DNA of 64,000 nt, taken from contig CAVZZZ010000001.1 in the NCBI GenBank assembly GCA_963780045.1, forward strand, positions 5,456,001 to 5,520,000, written 5' to 3'. Source of the DNA: JANXQG01 sp963780045 (GTDB lineage: Bacteria; Planctomycetota; Planctomycetia; Pirellulales; Thermoguttaceae). Shown here piece by piece: positions 40,235 to 49,983 of the stretch. Under the pieces are notes generated by a model that had not been told where the DNA came from, made no database searches, and saw only the letters and a program-made list of their open reading frames with translations. The position numbers and the translations under genes are program-made. Each line of letters begins with the position of its first letter. The first letter of the stretch is position 1.

Positions 40235-40343
40235 GGGGCATGAAAAGGGGACATCACTGATTTTCGGCCTTGCGGGGCCGCCCGTGCCTGCGCAAAGTGA
40301 ATTCCAGCCGCAAACGCGCCACCGTCCGCTCGACCCATTGCCG
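40235..40343 (-). repeat. Truncated copy of the RAYT 3' end with REP sequence
   Basis: About 109 bp almost identical to the end of the RAYT gene (35743-35851), including the REP ggggcatgaaaaggggacat and the codons for the RAYT C-terminus. Identity stops abruptly after cattgccg at 40343. It is fused directly to the Calx-beta pseudogene. Confidence 0.9.
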
Positions 40344-41026
40344 GGAGAGCGACCAGAGCGACCAGCAGAGCGACCAGGGCCAGACCTTAAATTACAAGTA
40401 TGACCTGCTGCGGTCGTGGTGTTACTATTCATTGGTCGTACTCGGCGGTTTATCACGACAGGGGCACGTGCCGGCTGACTACACGTGTCAACTCCTCTGC
40501 GTACTTGGCGGCTCCCGCCCCGGCCAAGCAAACGTCGCATTTCCCTTTTATAACATTTAGGTGTGGCAAGTCAAAGGCTCGGTCGCGGGCGAGGCGAAGG
40601 CTCGCCCGGACTTACCGCGAATGGGGACGCGAAAACCCCTCATTTCCAGTCGGGGGGGGGCACGATTCGGCAAGCAAGATATTTTCCCTTGGCCGCGAAG
40701 GCCGCCCCCAAAAGCCGCCGCGCGGCCGGAACTCTCCAAGTGGTTTCCGCGCAAGACTTTACGTCATGCGACAAACGCCGGACCATGAAAACGGCCGCTC
40801 GTTTCGTAAACAAATGTCACGCCACCTAACTCCTTGCGGCGCAAGGAGTTGCGGCGAAGCACACACGACAACTGGCGATATATGTTGACAAGCGTTAAGA
40901 TATGTGCTATGATGGCGCGAAAAGTGGGGAGTGGCAAGTGATAAGTGGGATGAGAGATGAAGGATGAGAGGCCAGATTCCTTTACAGAAAGATCGGCGAC
41001 AGAAACATGAGCGGCGGAGACGGGAA

Positions 41027-41055
41027 CACCCTCTCCCCAGCCCTCTCCCGGCGGG
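41027..41055. repeat. Dispersed CCCTCTCCC-type palindromic repeat, copy 1
   Basis: accctctccccagccctctc then ccggcggg resembles the elements at 55000-55033 and 55592-55630. Its right arm is degenerate. Confidence 0.5.
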
Positions 41056-41473
41056 CTTGTTGTTCTACATAAGTCGCCACACAACCCCATCCACCTCGTG
41101 TGGATGGTGAAGGAGGTTGAACAGCTAGCAACGAAAACCAACAAGAACCAGACCGCATCCAGCTTGCCTGGATGGTGAATCAGATTGTCCAGCTTCCGCA
41201 GGTTCGCCATGTAGCCGCGCAATCTCCTTCACCCGCGGGACAAGCCCGCGGGGGTCGTGATTTCTTCATTTCTCTTTTCTAGCCATTCAACCTAGTTCAC
41301 CATCCGGGCGAGCCGGACGGGGTGAGAGATGTGTAGAACAACAAGCCCGGCGGGCGAGGGAAACGACGCGAAGCGGCGCTGCACAACGCTCCGTGCGGAC
41401 ATGTCCATTGAAGGCAGAAAGAACCTGCTGGTGCAGAAACCACCCGGCGGCGGGATTCTCGCGTCGATCCAAA

Positions 41474-41566
41474 GTTCGTCTAAGGCGCCTTCAAAGTTTG
41501 TTCAAAGTTTGTTCAAGGTTCGTTTAAGGTTCGTTTAAGGTCCGTTTAAGGTCCGTCCAAGGTCCG
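41474..41566. repeat. 11-bp tandem array, about 8 units
   Basis: Eight consecutive 11-bp units run without gaps from gttcgtctaag to gtccgtccaag (consensus GTTYGTTYAAG), with a final partial gtccg. Unit drift is mainly T/C and A/G transitions. Confidence 0.9.
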
Positions 41567-41749
41567 AAAAACAGCAGAAAACATGGGGAATTGCGGATGT
41601 TCCAGACGCGAAGAAAAAATTGGGCCGCAAAACGCCGCGATCTGCACCAACGGCCAGCGATCGGAGGTCGGAGGTCAGAGTTGACGACAGAAACATCAAA
41701 GGACAGAAAGGAAGAGCATAAAAGTTGGACGCTACGCTCAAAAGGCGGA

Positions 41750-41837
41750 TTCCTGGAGCCGTCCTGGACCTGTCCTGCATCGAGTTGGCCTCTTCCTGGA
41801 GCCTTCCTGAATGCTTCCTGGGTACTTCCTGGGCGCC
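41750..41837. repeat. 11-bp periodic array of TCCTG units
   Basis: TCCTG recurs at 41751, 41762, 41773, 41794, 41805, 41816 and 41827, all 11 bp apart except one diverged unit that lost a base. The consensus is roughly TTCCTGGRNNC. Confidence 0.85.
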
Positions 41838-42136
41838 AAAACCACGCAAAACGCGGCGGTTTCTTGAGACCTTGAGGCCGAAGAAAAAATCGGCCGCCTT
41901 ATGCATCATCCAGCGACACGATTAGGTCACAATAAGAAAGATAGGCAAGCTGAAAATGTCCCGGTCGTAGCTGCCATACGCAAAACTTCGCATTCCGGCT
42001 GGTGTTTATCGTGTATAATCAGGCATCCAAAGCGTAACGCGATTTGAACCGTAACCAACGTTGCCCAAAGGGGACGTCGGTTTTACTTTCAACCGCAAGT
42101 AAGAAGAATGTCTAAAACATTTCCACGGAGGGTCTC

Positions 42137-42454
42137 ATGGCCGTAACGCGCGTCCCTATTCCCACTTGGGCGAAAACGCAAAAGAGCGACAATCGCCTCG
42201 AACTGAGCCTGTCGGAAATCGACCTCGTTGTCCGCACGGTGAATTGCCTGGAGGACCACGGCATTTTCACCGTCAACGACTTGCTCACAGCCACGCCCAA
42301 GCAGTTGCTGGAAATCCCAAATTTGGGCGAGAAGACGTTGGAGACGATTTACGCCGCCTTGGAGAAGATCGGCTTCTACCGGCCCGGACGCCAACCGGCC
42401 GAACCCGTGGACGTGCAATTGCCCGTGAGGAATTTCGCGCTGCTTGACGATTGA
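42137..42454 (+). CDS. Orphan RNA polymerase alpha C-terminal-domain protein
   Basis: The 105-residue protein consists of little more than an alpha-CTD: LSLSEIDLVVRTVNCLEDHG, IFTVNDLLTATPKQLLEIPN and LGEKTLETIYAALEKIGFYR form the four-helix helix-hairpin-helix fold that binds UP elements and activators. The N-terminal assembly domain is absent and the first 20 residues and the last 20 are unique. GGAGGG lies 7 nt before ATG 42137, a strong Shine-Dalgarno. Stand-alone alpha-CTD-like proteins are known in planctomycetes. It may bind DNA or transcription factors. The PQQ-propeller gene starts 82 bp downstream in the same direction. Confidence 0.88.
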   Translation: MAVTRVPIPTWAKTQKSDNRLELSLSEIDLVVRTVNCLEDHGIFTVNDLLTATPKQLLEIPNLGEKTLETIYAALEKIGFYRPGRQPAEPVDVQLPVRNFALLDD

Positions 42455-42536
42455 GAACCGCTCCATGTCGGGAAGGCGTCGCCCCCGCTCCCAGGTTCTT
42501 CGTGAAAACGAGAACAAACCAACAGGAACGACGATC

Positions 42537-44021
42537 ATGAGATGCTCGAACTTTGCCTGCCATGCACGACACCTCGGCCTGGCCGCACTCGTTTTGGTTT
42601 GTTGCACGCTCGCTTCGGGCAGCGACTGGCCGCGGTTTCGCGGCGTCAATGGCAGCGGCATCAGCACCGACAAGCAGCCGCTGCCGACCAAGTGGGGCGA
42701 CACGGAAAACGTGAAGTGGAAAATACCGCTGCCCGGTCCCGGCGCGTCCAGCCCGATCGTGGTGGGACGGCGCGTCTACGTCACCTGCTGGTCGGGCTAT
42801 CAGGCCGATCCGCGAAACGAAGGCGACGAAAAGGATCTGCTCCGCCACCTGATTTGCCTCGACCGCGAAACGGGCAAAGTGATTTGGGACAAGACCGTCC
42901 AACCGGTGCTTCCGGAAGACGACTTTTCGGGCACGTTCACGCAACACGGCTACGCTTCGCACACGCCGGTGTCCGACGGCAAGAACATCTACGTCTTTTT
43001 CGGCAAGACCGGTGCGCTGGCCTTCGACTTGGAAGGCAACAAGCTCTGGCAAACGAGCGTCGGCACCGGTTCCGGGGCCAGGAGGTGGGGAACGGCCTCC
43101 AGTCCGATCCTCTATAAAGACCTGTTGATTGTTCCCGCCGCCGCCGAGAGCGAGTCGATCGTGGCGCTGAACAAGAAGAGCGGCGAAAAAGTTTGGAGCT
43201 TTACCGACCCCAGTCTCAGCGGCACGTGGGGCACGCCGGTGCTTGCCGACTGCGGCGCGGGCCGCACGGACGTCGTGCTGGCCGTGCCGGACAAAATATG
43301 GGGCCTCGATCCGCAAACGGGCAAGCCGCGCTGGCACTGCGACGGCCTGCACAGCGCCTCGATGACCAGCAGCGCGCTCGCCCAGGACGGCGTCGTGTAC
43401 TCGCTGGAGACCGGTCCGGAGGGCGGCGGCGCGATGGCCGTGAAGGCCGGCGGCGAGGGCGACGTGACGGACTCCGCCGTCCTCTGGCGCGGCAAGCAGC
43501 GCTCGCGCATCAGCACGCCAATCATCGACGGCAACCGCATCTACCTTGCCGGCAACAAGGTGGCCGCTTGCATCAATGCCGCCACGGGCAAGCAAATCTA
43601 TCGCGACGCTATCACCGGGGGCCCGGCGCCCGCCGATACGGGCGGCGGTAGGCCCGGAGGCTTCGGCGGGCCTGGCGGTCCCGGAGGTCGCGGTGGTCCC
43701 GGGAGCCCCGGGGGCGGTCCAGGCGGTGGGCAGCGGCAAGGTGGTGGCCGCGGCGGGCCCGGCGGTCGCGGCGGTCGCGGCGGCGGCATGGGCGGACAGG
43801 ACTACTCCTCGCCCGTGCTGGCCGACGGCAAGATCTATTTCGTCTCACGGCCTGGCGTGACCTACGTCTACGCCGCCGGCCCGGATTACAAGCTCTTGTC
43901 GCAAAACCAGTTCACCGGCGGCGGCGACTTCACCGCTTCTCCGGCCATTAGCGACGGGCAAATCTTCATTCGCTCCAGCAAGTACTTGTATTGCATCGCA
44001 CCGGCGGAGGGAAAGCCATGA
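42537..44021 (+). CDS. Exported PQQ-binding-like beta-propeller protein
   Basis: ATG 42537 is preceded by AGGAA and starts a signal peptide (RHLGLAALVLVCCTLASGSD). The mature protein begins WPRFRGVNGSGIST, the standard opening of planctomycete PQQ-like propellers, and has repeated blades with LICLDRETGKVIWDKTV, LAFDLEGNKLWQTSVGTG, VALNKKSGEKVWSFTDP and IWGLDPQTGKPRWHC. Residues about 370-420 form a low-complexity Gly/Pro/Arg loop (GGPGGPGGRGGPG...) before the last blades. An earlier in-frame ATG at 42444 overlaps the alpha-CTD gene and is unlikely. The propeller probably binds ligands or proteins in the periplasm. PQQ binding is not assured. Confidence 0.88.
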   Translation: MRCSNFACHARHLGLAALVLVCCTLASGSDWPRFRGVNGSGISTDKQPLPTKWGDTENVKWKIPLPGPGASSPIVVGRRVYVTCWSGYQADPRNEGDEKDLLRHLICLDRETGKVIWDKTVQPVLPEDDFSGTFTQHGYASHTPVSDGKNIYVFFGKTGALAFDLEGNKLWQTSVGTGSGARRWGTASSPILYKDLLIVPAAAESESIVALNKKSGEKVWSFTDPSLSGTWGTPVLADCGAGRTDVVLAVPDKIWGLDPQTGKPRWHCDGLHSASMTSSALAQDGVVYSLETGPEGGGAMAVKAGGEGDVTDSAVLWRGKQRSRISTPIIDGNRIYLAGNKVAACINAATGKQIYRDAITGGPAPADTGGGRPGGFGGPGGPGGRGGPGSPGGGPGGGQRQGGGRGGPGGRGGRGGGMGGQDYSSPVLADGKIYFVSRPGVTYVYAAGPDYKLLSQNQFTGGGDFTASPAISDGQIFIRSSKYLYCIAPAEGKP

Positions 44022-44062
44022 TGAGCCGCCCACGGCGTTGTTCCTAGCCGTTGACTGAATTA

Positions 44063-45289
44063 TCATTCGGACGCGCCGCCTTCCGGCGCGGCATTCGCAT
44101 CGTTCTCCGCCGTCCGGAAGACCGGCACGTCGAAATTCGCCGAATAGTCGATGCCTGGAACCTTGGCCGATGCCGTCAACCGCCAGACGATTTGGTCGTT
44201 GGGATTGCTCTCGTCGCTCGGCTCGCGGTCGGCGGGAATTTCGAACACTACGGGGATCGCTGAGACCGTCGTCTGGTCGTCCAGCAGTTCGTGCATCACG
44301 GTTTGTTCGTTCTCCCACAGGACCCTTTCGATGGTGTTGCGTTGCTTGCCAGTACCGGTCGTGATCCGCCGCACGCAGCGGAGAGCCAAGTGAAAGCCGT
44401 CTTCCGGGCGGATTTTGGCCGAGGTACGGACCACGCCGGCAAGCTGCCCGCCGATGCGGCCAGGCACGTCGGCCATTTGCAACACCGATTGGCCGTAATT
44501 CAACCACCGCAATATGCAATACAACGCCGCGCAAATCAGCACCAGCCCGATGGCCGGAAACAGAAGGCCCAAAAGCGCCCAGTAATTATGTCTCTGCCAG
44601 ATCTCGCCGGGCAGCACGAACCACAGCGGAGCGCTGACCAGGTTCCAGAAGACGGCAAAAAGCACCGCCGCCACCGCCGCCGTCTTGGTGGACGAGACCA
44701 TTTGCCCAGCAGCCCAATCGGACTTCCACATCCAGGGGCTGTCCGGATGCGCGGCGGCCAAAGCGGCGCGGGCCCGCTCACGCCGAAGCGCCACCGCGCC
44801 GCCGATCAGCAGACCGAATCCGACGCCGCCGAAGACCAGCACAAACACCATCTGCAGCGCGGCCATCTCCCAGCGCAAGTCTCGATAAAGCAGCGCTTGA
44901 TCGGGCTGCGATGGATTGACGAAGCAGCGAAACGGCTTGCCCGATTTCCGGTAACCGCTCAATTCCGCGTAAGCCTTCTGCTGGAACGAGCCCATGTTGT
45001 CGGCGCCGCCGCTGAGCCCGACGCGGCTGCCCTTGTACTGCCGGCCGCCGAACTCGTAAGTGTACTCGGCAATCGTCTGATAAGACGACGACTTCCTTCC
45101 ATGAACGACCTTCAATTCGGCCCGGACTATATGGGCCTGGGTTTCCACCCAGTGTCGCGCGCTAAGGTAGGTAAGCAGCGTGAAAGCGAGCCAAACACCC
45201 ATGCCGACGCCAACGGCCGCGAAAGGCAGGGAGAACAGCATCAGGCAACCCGATCCGGTTTTCGACGCTGGTCGCGCGCTATTGGCCAT
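44063..45289 (-). CDS. DUF3592 membrane protein
   Basis: The 408-residue protein has a first membrane helix (CLMLFSLPFAAVGVGMGVWL), then a DUF3592 beta domain with ETQAHIVRAELKVVHGRKSS, TYEFGGRQYKGSRVG and RCFVNPSQPDQALLYRDLRW. Two or three more helices follow (MVFVLVFGGVGFGLLIGGAV, LLGLLFPAIGLVLICAALYC), then a large soluble C-terminal domain. This is the usual planctomycete DUF3592 architecture. Function is unknown. The upstream hydrolase gene ends 12 bp before its start on the same strand, so they are probably co-transcribed. It is convergent with the propeller gene. Confidence 0.85.
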   Translation of the reverse strand: MANSARPASKTGSGCLMLFSLPFAAVGVGMGVWLAFTLLTYLSARHWVETQAHIVRAELKVVHGRKSSSYQTIAEYTYEFGGRQYKGSRVGLSGGADNMGSFQQKAYAELSGYRKSGKPFRCFVNPSQPDQALLYRDLRWEMAALQMVFVLVFGGVGFGLLIGGAVALRRERARAALAAAHPDSPWMWKSDWAAGQMVSSTKTAAVAAVLFAVFWNLVSAPLWFVLPGEIWQRHNYWALLGLLFPAIGLVLICAALYCILRWLNYGQSVLQMADVPGRIGGQLAGVVRTSAKIRPEDGFHLALRCVRRITTGTGKQRNTIERVLWENEQTVMHELLDDQTTVSAIPVVFEIPADREPSDESNPNDQIVWRLTASAKVPGIDYSANFDVPVFRTAENDANAAPEGGASE

Positions 45290-45301
45290 GGTGCCGCGCC
45301 T

Positions 45302-46714
45302 TTATGGCAAGTCCACAACAACTTTTATCGGATAAATCAAGCCCCAATCCTGCCGGCGATCGTACGATTCCAGGGCCGTGGCCAGCGAAGGCGCAACGCG
45401 CTCGCTGAATCGCGCCTTCCCATCCACTACGATCGTTACCGGCCGCGCCACGTCCACCATCCGCGGATGAAGCCAGACGGTGAATCGGGCCACGTTCCGC
45501 GTCGCCACGAGGATCGTGTTGTCGTGCCGGTTGACGGCGTCCAGCGACGCGCCGGGATGCGCGGCAACGCGGTGGTCCAGCCGCCAACTGTCAAACGTGA
45601 CGCCCTCGTGCGGAATAAGCTCGTCGTAGTCGATGTTGCCGGGCGTCGTCTTGTCCAGTGTCAGCCAGCGGTTGTCGGCTACCGGGTAGACGTACGACTC
45701 TCTGAAACCGTTCGGGCTCGCCAGTCCGATGTGGTCGTAATAGGGATCGCGGCGGCGGTTCTGCATGGTGTGAAGGTAGTCGAAGGCGTACTTGCGGCCC
45801 GTGGAAAAGGCGTGCGCTCCGCTGTGCTCGAAGAACGTGTGTTCGAGATGGTCCTGCGCCAGGATTTGGTCGGTGATCCGCCCGTATTGCACGTCCGTGC
45901 TATGGTCGCGAATGCCTTGCCGTGCGTCGTGGACGCCGTTGACGAAGCCCAGTGGCGTGCCGCGGACGGCGGGCCAGTAAGCGATCCGCCAAGAGCCGCT
46001 GTGGGCCACAATGGCCGCGAAGCGATCGGGATATCGCAGTGCCGCCTGATACGCGCCGAAGCCGCCCATCGAGTGGCCGATAAGAAAAACCCGGTCGGGA
46101 TCAACATGAAAGCGCTCCTTGCATTCCAGAATTACGTCGGCAATGTAGTCGTCCGACTCTTCCAGGCACCAGCGGCGATAGGACGGCTTGTCCGGAGACG
46201 ACGGGCCGACCGTGATCATGCCCGTGGCAGCGAAGAACTCGCCGGAGGCGCTGTCGGGCGATCGCGGGCCCGAGGGGAGCAGCGCCGCCCCCGCCACTCG
46301 TCGCGGCGTATGGGCGCCGCCGCCGTGCTCAAAGATAATCAGACCGGTCGCCTGGTCCGGCCGGTAGCTTTGCGGTACGAGGAAATAAAGCAGGTCGTCG
46401 GGATGCTTCTTGCGAAGCGCGTCCGACGTGAAATGCTGCTGCGGCAGGATACCCGGCTTGACCGGCTGGTAGGTACGCGCGGCGAGTCGCTGGACGATCG
46501 GATCGATTGGGCCGTCGTAAGCGGAGACCTGCCGGAGAAGCTCGTGGCGCTGCGATGCACTTGCGGCGGCCACGTAGTCGCGGCAGAGGGCGACGGCGCG
46601 ATCCGGCGACATCGACCGCGCAACCGCAGGCGCTACCAGCGCCACCGCGAGGGATGCCGCGAACCAACGGTTAAGAATGGGCCGTTGGCGCGGGAAAGTA
46701 TTGCGATTATTCAT
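45302..46714 (-). CDS. Exported alpha/beta hydrolase (prolyl-oligopeptidase/esterase-like)
   Basis: ATG 46714 starts a signal peptide (RWFAASLAVALVAPAVA). The nucleophile elbow is VFLIGHSMGGFGAYQAAL near the middle, preceded by LIIFEHGGGAH (oxyanion region). Acid/histidine candidates follow in FVNGVHDARQGIRD and FFEHSGAHAF. The C-terminal segment (VARFTVWLHPRMVDVARPV) is a beta domain. The ORF could start at 46783 but that would bury the signal. The closest architecture is prolyl-oligopeptidase or dienelactone-hydrolase-like esterases of planctomycetes. It sits directly upstream of the DUF3592 gene. The substrate is unknown. Confidence 0.85.
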   Translation of the reverse strand: MNNRNTFPRQRPILNRWFAASLAVALVAPAVARSMSPDRAVALCRDYVAAASASQRHELLRQVSAYDGPIDPIVQRLAARTYQPVKPGILPQQHFTSDALRKKHPDDLLYFLVPQSYRPDQATGLIIFEHGGGAHTPRRVAGAALLPSGPRSPDSASGEFFAATGMITVGPSSPDKPSYRRWCLEESDDYIADVILECKERFHVDPDRVFLIGHSMGGFGAYQAALRYPDRFAAIVAHSGSWRIAYWPAVRGTPLGFVNGVHDARQGIRDHSTDVQYGRITDQILAQDHLEHTFFEHSGAHAFSTGRKYAFDYLHTMQNRRRDPYYDHIGLASPNGFRESYVYPVADNRWLTLDKTTPGNIDYDELIPHEGVTFDSWRLDHRVAAHPGASLDAVNRHDNTILVATRNVARFTVWLHPRMVDVARPVTIVVDGKARFSERVAPSLATALESYDRRQDWGLIYPIKVVVDLP

Positions 46715-46834
46715 TTTTACATTATAAGCTGCGAGAATCGGACCGCAACAACTGGTCGCATGCGCCAACGTCACGTTCCTCAAAGACGGCAGCGCCCGCG
46801 TCCTCTGGGCGTTCGCACGGATCGAAGAATGACT

Positions 46835-49800
46835 TCATCGCTTCACGACACACTCGTCATGGTTCAATAGCGCCTGGCCCAGCACGGCGGCTGCGGCGAG
46901 GTCGGGGGGCGGGATATTGGCATCGCAAGGCGCACGGCCGACTTTGAGGAGTTGCTTTGCTTCTGCCGGGTGCGAGGCGAAATAGATCTTTTGTTCGCGA
47001 TAGAGGCGCGTGGCAATTTCAGTTTCATTCGCATCCGGCTTGCGGCTCAGACAGCGCAGAAAGACGATTTCGACCATTCGCGCCGCGTCACCTTTGGCCT
47101 CCGCGTACGCCTGTTGTCCGAGCACGCGAGCCGCCTCGACATACTGCACGCCGTTGAGCAAGATCAATGCCTGAAGCGGGGTCTCGGTGCGAATGCGGCG
47201 GGCGGTGCAGACCGCACGCCGCGGGGCGTCGAAGGTGAGCAGTGCAGGCGGCGGTCCGGTCCGCTGCCAGGTGGTGTACAAGCTGCGGCGATAGACGTCC
47301 GCGCCGGCTGAGGGCGATTGGGGCTTGAACGACTCGCTCATTTCGTAGGGGTTCACAGGAGGTCCGCCGAGGCGAGCGTTGAGCAGCCCGGCGGCCGCCA
47401 AGGCGCCGTCGCGAATCATCTCGGCGGAAAGGCGGAAACGCGGGCCGCGGGCGAGCCATTCGTTATCCGGGTCGTCGGCCATTGTCTTGGCGTCGGCAAT
47501 GCTCCGCTGCCGATACGTCCGGCTCATCACGATCGTTTTCAGCATCTCCTTGACGTTCCAGCCGCTGTCAATGAAGTGCAGCGCCAGCCAATCCAGCAAC
47601 TCAGGCTGCGACGGCGGCGAGCCTTGGGTGCCAAAGTCTTCGGCCGTTTTCACCAGTCCCGTGCCAAAGAGCGATTGCCAGAAGCGATTGACCGTCACCC
47701 GCGCGGTGAGCGGATGGCCGCGGTCGGTGAGCCAGCGGGCCAAGCCGAGACGGTTTCGCGGCAAGCCCGCGGCGATCGGCGGCAGCTCGCAAGGCGTGTT
47801 GGAATAAACCTCCTCGCGATGCTGGTCGTACTGGCCGCGGAAAAGCACGTAGGACCGTTTCGGCCGCGGCAACTCCCGCATGACCATGATCTCTCGCTGC
47901 CCATCGGCCGCAGAGTTGAGTTGCCGGCACACGACTTCAGGGCTTCCAGATGCTTCTGCCACTTGGCGTCGATCGCGGCAAGGTAGTATTCGAAGATCTG
48001 GTTGCGATCGTCGGTAGACAGATCCTTGGCGCTCCGCGCAAGCAGATCGGCTGCCTGTTCGGGGGCAAAAGCAGCGAGGGCTTCCAGCGGCGTAAGCTCG
48101 CGAGTGAAGACGCGGAAGTCGTCGATCAAGCCGTGCGTGAAGCCGTGGTCGCGGAAACGGGCGCCCAGCGCGATGTTGTCGCCGCCATTGCCGCCGCCGC
48201 TGATCTGCTTTGTAAGATGGTCGCGCACGACTTCGATTTCCGCCGCACGGCCATCGACGTACAACCGCAGCCCGGCGGCGCGACTGCTGCCGTCCGAGGT
48301 GACGACGAGGTGCATCCATTGATTGAGCGGCAGGGGATTCTTCGCCGCGATGGAAATCGCGTTGCCCGGCCAGAAGTGGATCAGCGACCATTTGAGGCGG
48401 CCGTCCTCGATGAGCAACTCGTAGCCACGGCTCCCCGCGTCGGTCCATGCGGCCGAGCGATGGAAAACGACCGCCCGGTCCTTGACGTCGGGCGTCTTCA
48501 ACCAGAGGGAGACGCTGAACGGCTGCTCGCGGTCGTAGTTGCCCAGCGGCAGGTCGACCTGGTCGTCGCCGCTGAACTGGACGGCCTTGCCGACCTTGCC
48601 CGGCGCGAGCTTGTTCTCGCCGCGGATCACGGCCGGTTTTCCGCCTTTTACCGAGTTCGGCAGTTGGTCACCCTTGGCGCTCGTCGAACGAATATCGGGC
48701 GACTTCACCGGCCATTTCCAACGACTTGGGCCTTGCGGCGAGCCACGCATTGAATGCCGCGCGGCGCGACTCGCGCAGCTTGGTCGATTGGTCCTCCAAG
48801 GAAGCGACTTCCAGGCTCAGCTTCGCCAATTGGGTACGGGCGCCGTCGTCGCTGAGGGCGAGCGCGGGCGTCGGCACAGCGTCGGTGAAGTACGAATAGA
48901 GGCCGGCCTCGTCGATGTTCTGGAACATCGAGAAGAGCTGATAGTAGTCCTTCTGCGTCAGCGGATCGAACTTGTGGTCGTGACATCGGCAGCACTCCAT
49001 CGTCAGCCCGAGGAAGGCCGTCGAGAAGGTTTGCACGCGGTCGCAAACGTACTCGACGCGATACTCCTCCTCGACGCTTCCCCCCTCCGACTCCTGCTGG
49101 TGCAGCCGGTTGAACGCCGTGGCGAGGACCTGTTCGCCGGTCGCATCGGGGAGCAAGTCGCCGGCTAGCTGCCAGGTGATGAACTGGTCGAACGGCTGGT
49201 TGCGGTTGAACGACGCGACGACCCAGTCCCGCCACGCCCAGACCGCCCGCGGCCGGTCTACTTGAAAACCGTAGCTGTCCGCATATCGGGAGATGTCGAG
49301 CCAGTCGACGGCCATGCGCTCGCCGTACGCTTGCGAAGCCAGAAGCCGGTCGACGACCCGTTCGTAGGCATTGGGGGACGAATCGGCGACGAACGCCTCG
49401 ACCTCCTGGGGCGTGGGCGGCAGTCCGGTAAGGTCGAAGCTGACACGGCGGATCAGCGTCGCGCGATCTGCCTCGGGCTGTGGCTTGAGTCCCCGGCCGG
49501 CCAGCGATGCGCCGACGATCGCGTCAATCGGAGAAAGCTTGCCCCCGTTCGGTAGTGCGACAGCGGGCACGGCAACCGGATGCAACGGAATGAACGACCA
49601 GTGCGGCTGGTATTCGGCGCCTTCGGCGATCCACTGGCGGAGCCTGGCGATTTCGTCGTTGCTGAGACGGCCCAGCTTCGATCTGGGCGGCGGCATCATC
49701 TCGTCGGCGTCGTTCTTGGAGACGCGCGCGAGCATTTCGCTCTGGTCGGGTTTGCCCGGCACGATCGCGCCCATCTTCACGGCAACATCGCGCTGGTCGA

Positions 49801-49975
49801 GGCGGAGTTCCGTGGCCTCCTTTCTCGCCCGACCGTGGCAGGTGAAGCATTTGTCTGCGAGAATCGGGCGGATGTCGCGATTGTACTGCAACGGCGCAGC
49901 CGAGACCGCGGCGGCAACGCCGGTCGCCAGCAGCACGGGCAGCAAAAATCGGCGGGCAAGCATGGACGGCGACAT
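46835..49975 (-). CDS. Large PSCyt1-DUF1549-LamG-DUF1553 protein, two frame breaks
   Basis: A signal peptide (FLLPVLLATGVAAAVSA) is followed by a cytochrome-c-like PSCyt1 domain with heme motif CFTCHG, then DUF1549 (FDLTGLPPTPQEVEAFV, RYADSYGFQVDRPRAVWAWR) and CCRCHDHKFDP. The frame breaks near 48682, a LamG/concanavalin-like domain follows (FSVSLWLKTPDVKDRAVVFH, LYVDGRAAEI), and it breaks again near 47940. The last part is DUF1553 (LARWLTDRGHPLTARVTVNR, FWQSLFGTGLV, RRAVCTARRIRTETPLQALI). The repaired length of about 1,046 residues and domain order are typical of planctomycetes, where these exported proteins are tied to polysaccharide or sulfatase use. Sequence errors are the likely cause of the breaks. 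Confidence 0.88.
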
Positions 49976-49983
49976 GAACTCAA

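Larger units (their letters stand above)
40344..42136. other. Gene-poor repeat-rich stretch (1.8 kb)
   Basis: No ORF here has convincing coding character. It holds a dispersed CTCTCCC-type repeat copy (41027-41055), an inverted 18-bp pair (41052-41069 with 41332-41349), a GC hairpin near 41232-41252 built from two cccgcggg blocks, and two arrays of 11-bp periodic repeats. AT content rises toward 42000, where the promoter of the alpha-CTD gene is expected. Confidence 0.6.

Noticed and set aside
40764..41222. Minus-strand ORF of 152 residues in the repeat zone
   Set aside because: It reads through the dispersed CTCTCCC repeat (GEGWGEG-type peptide) and has no conserved pattern or SD.
41535..41909. 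Minus-strand ORF of 124 residues over the periodic arrays
   Set aside because: The 11-bp period is not a multiple of three and the product shows no 11-codon repeat or domain.
42444..42536. Upstream start for the beta-propeller gene
   Set aside because: It would overlap the alpha-CTD gene and put 31 charged residues before the signal peptide; ATG 42537 has a better SD.
44291..46870. An 859-residue plus-strand ORF
   Set aside because: Antisense of the DUF3592 and hydrolase genes, both supported by motifs.
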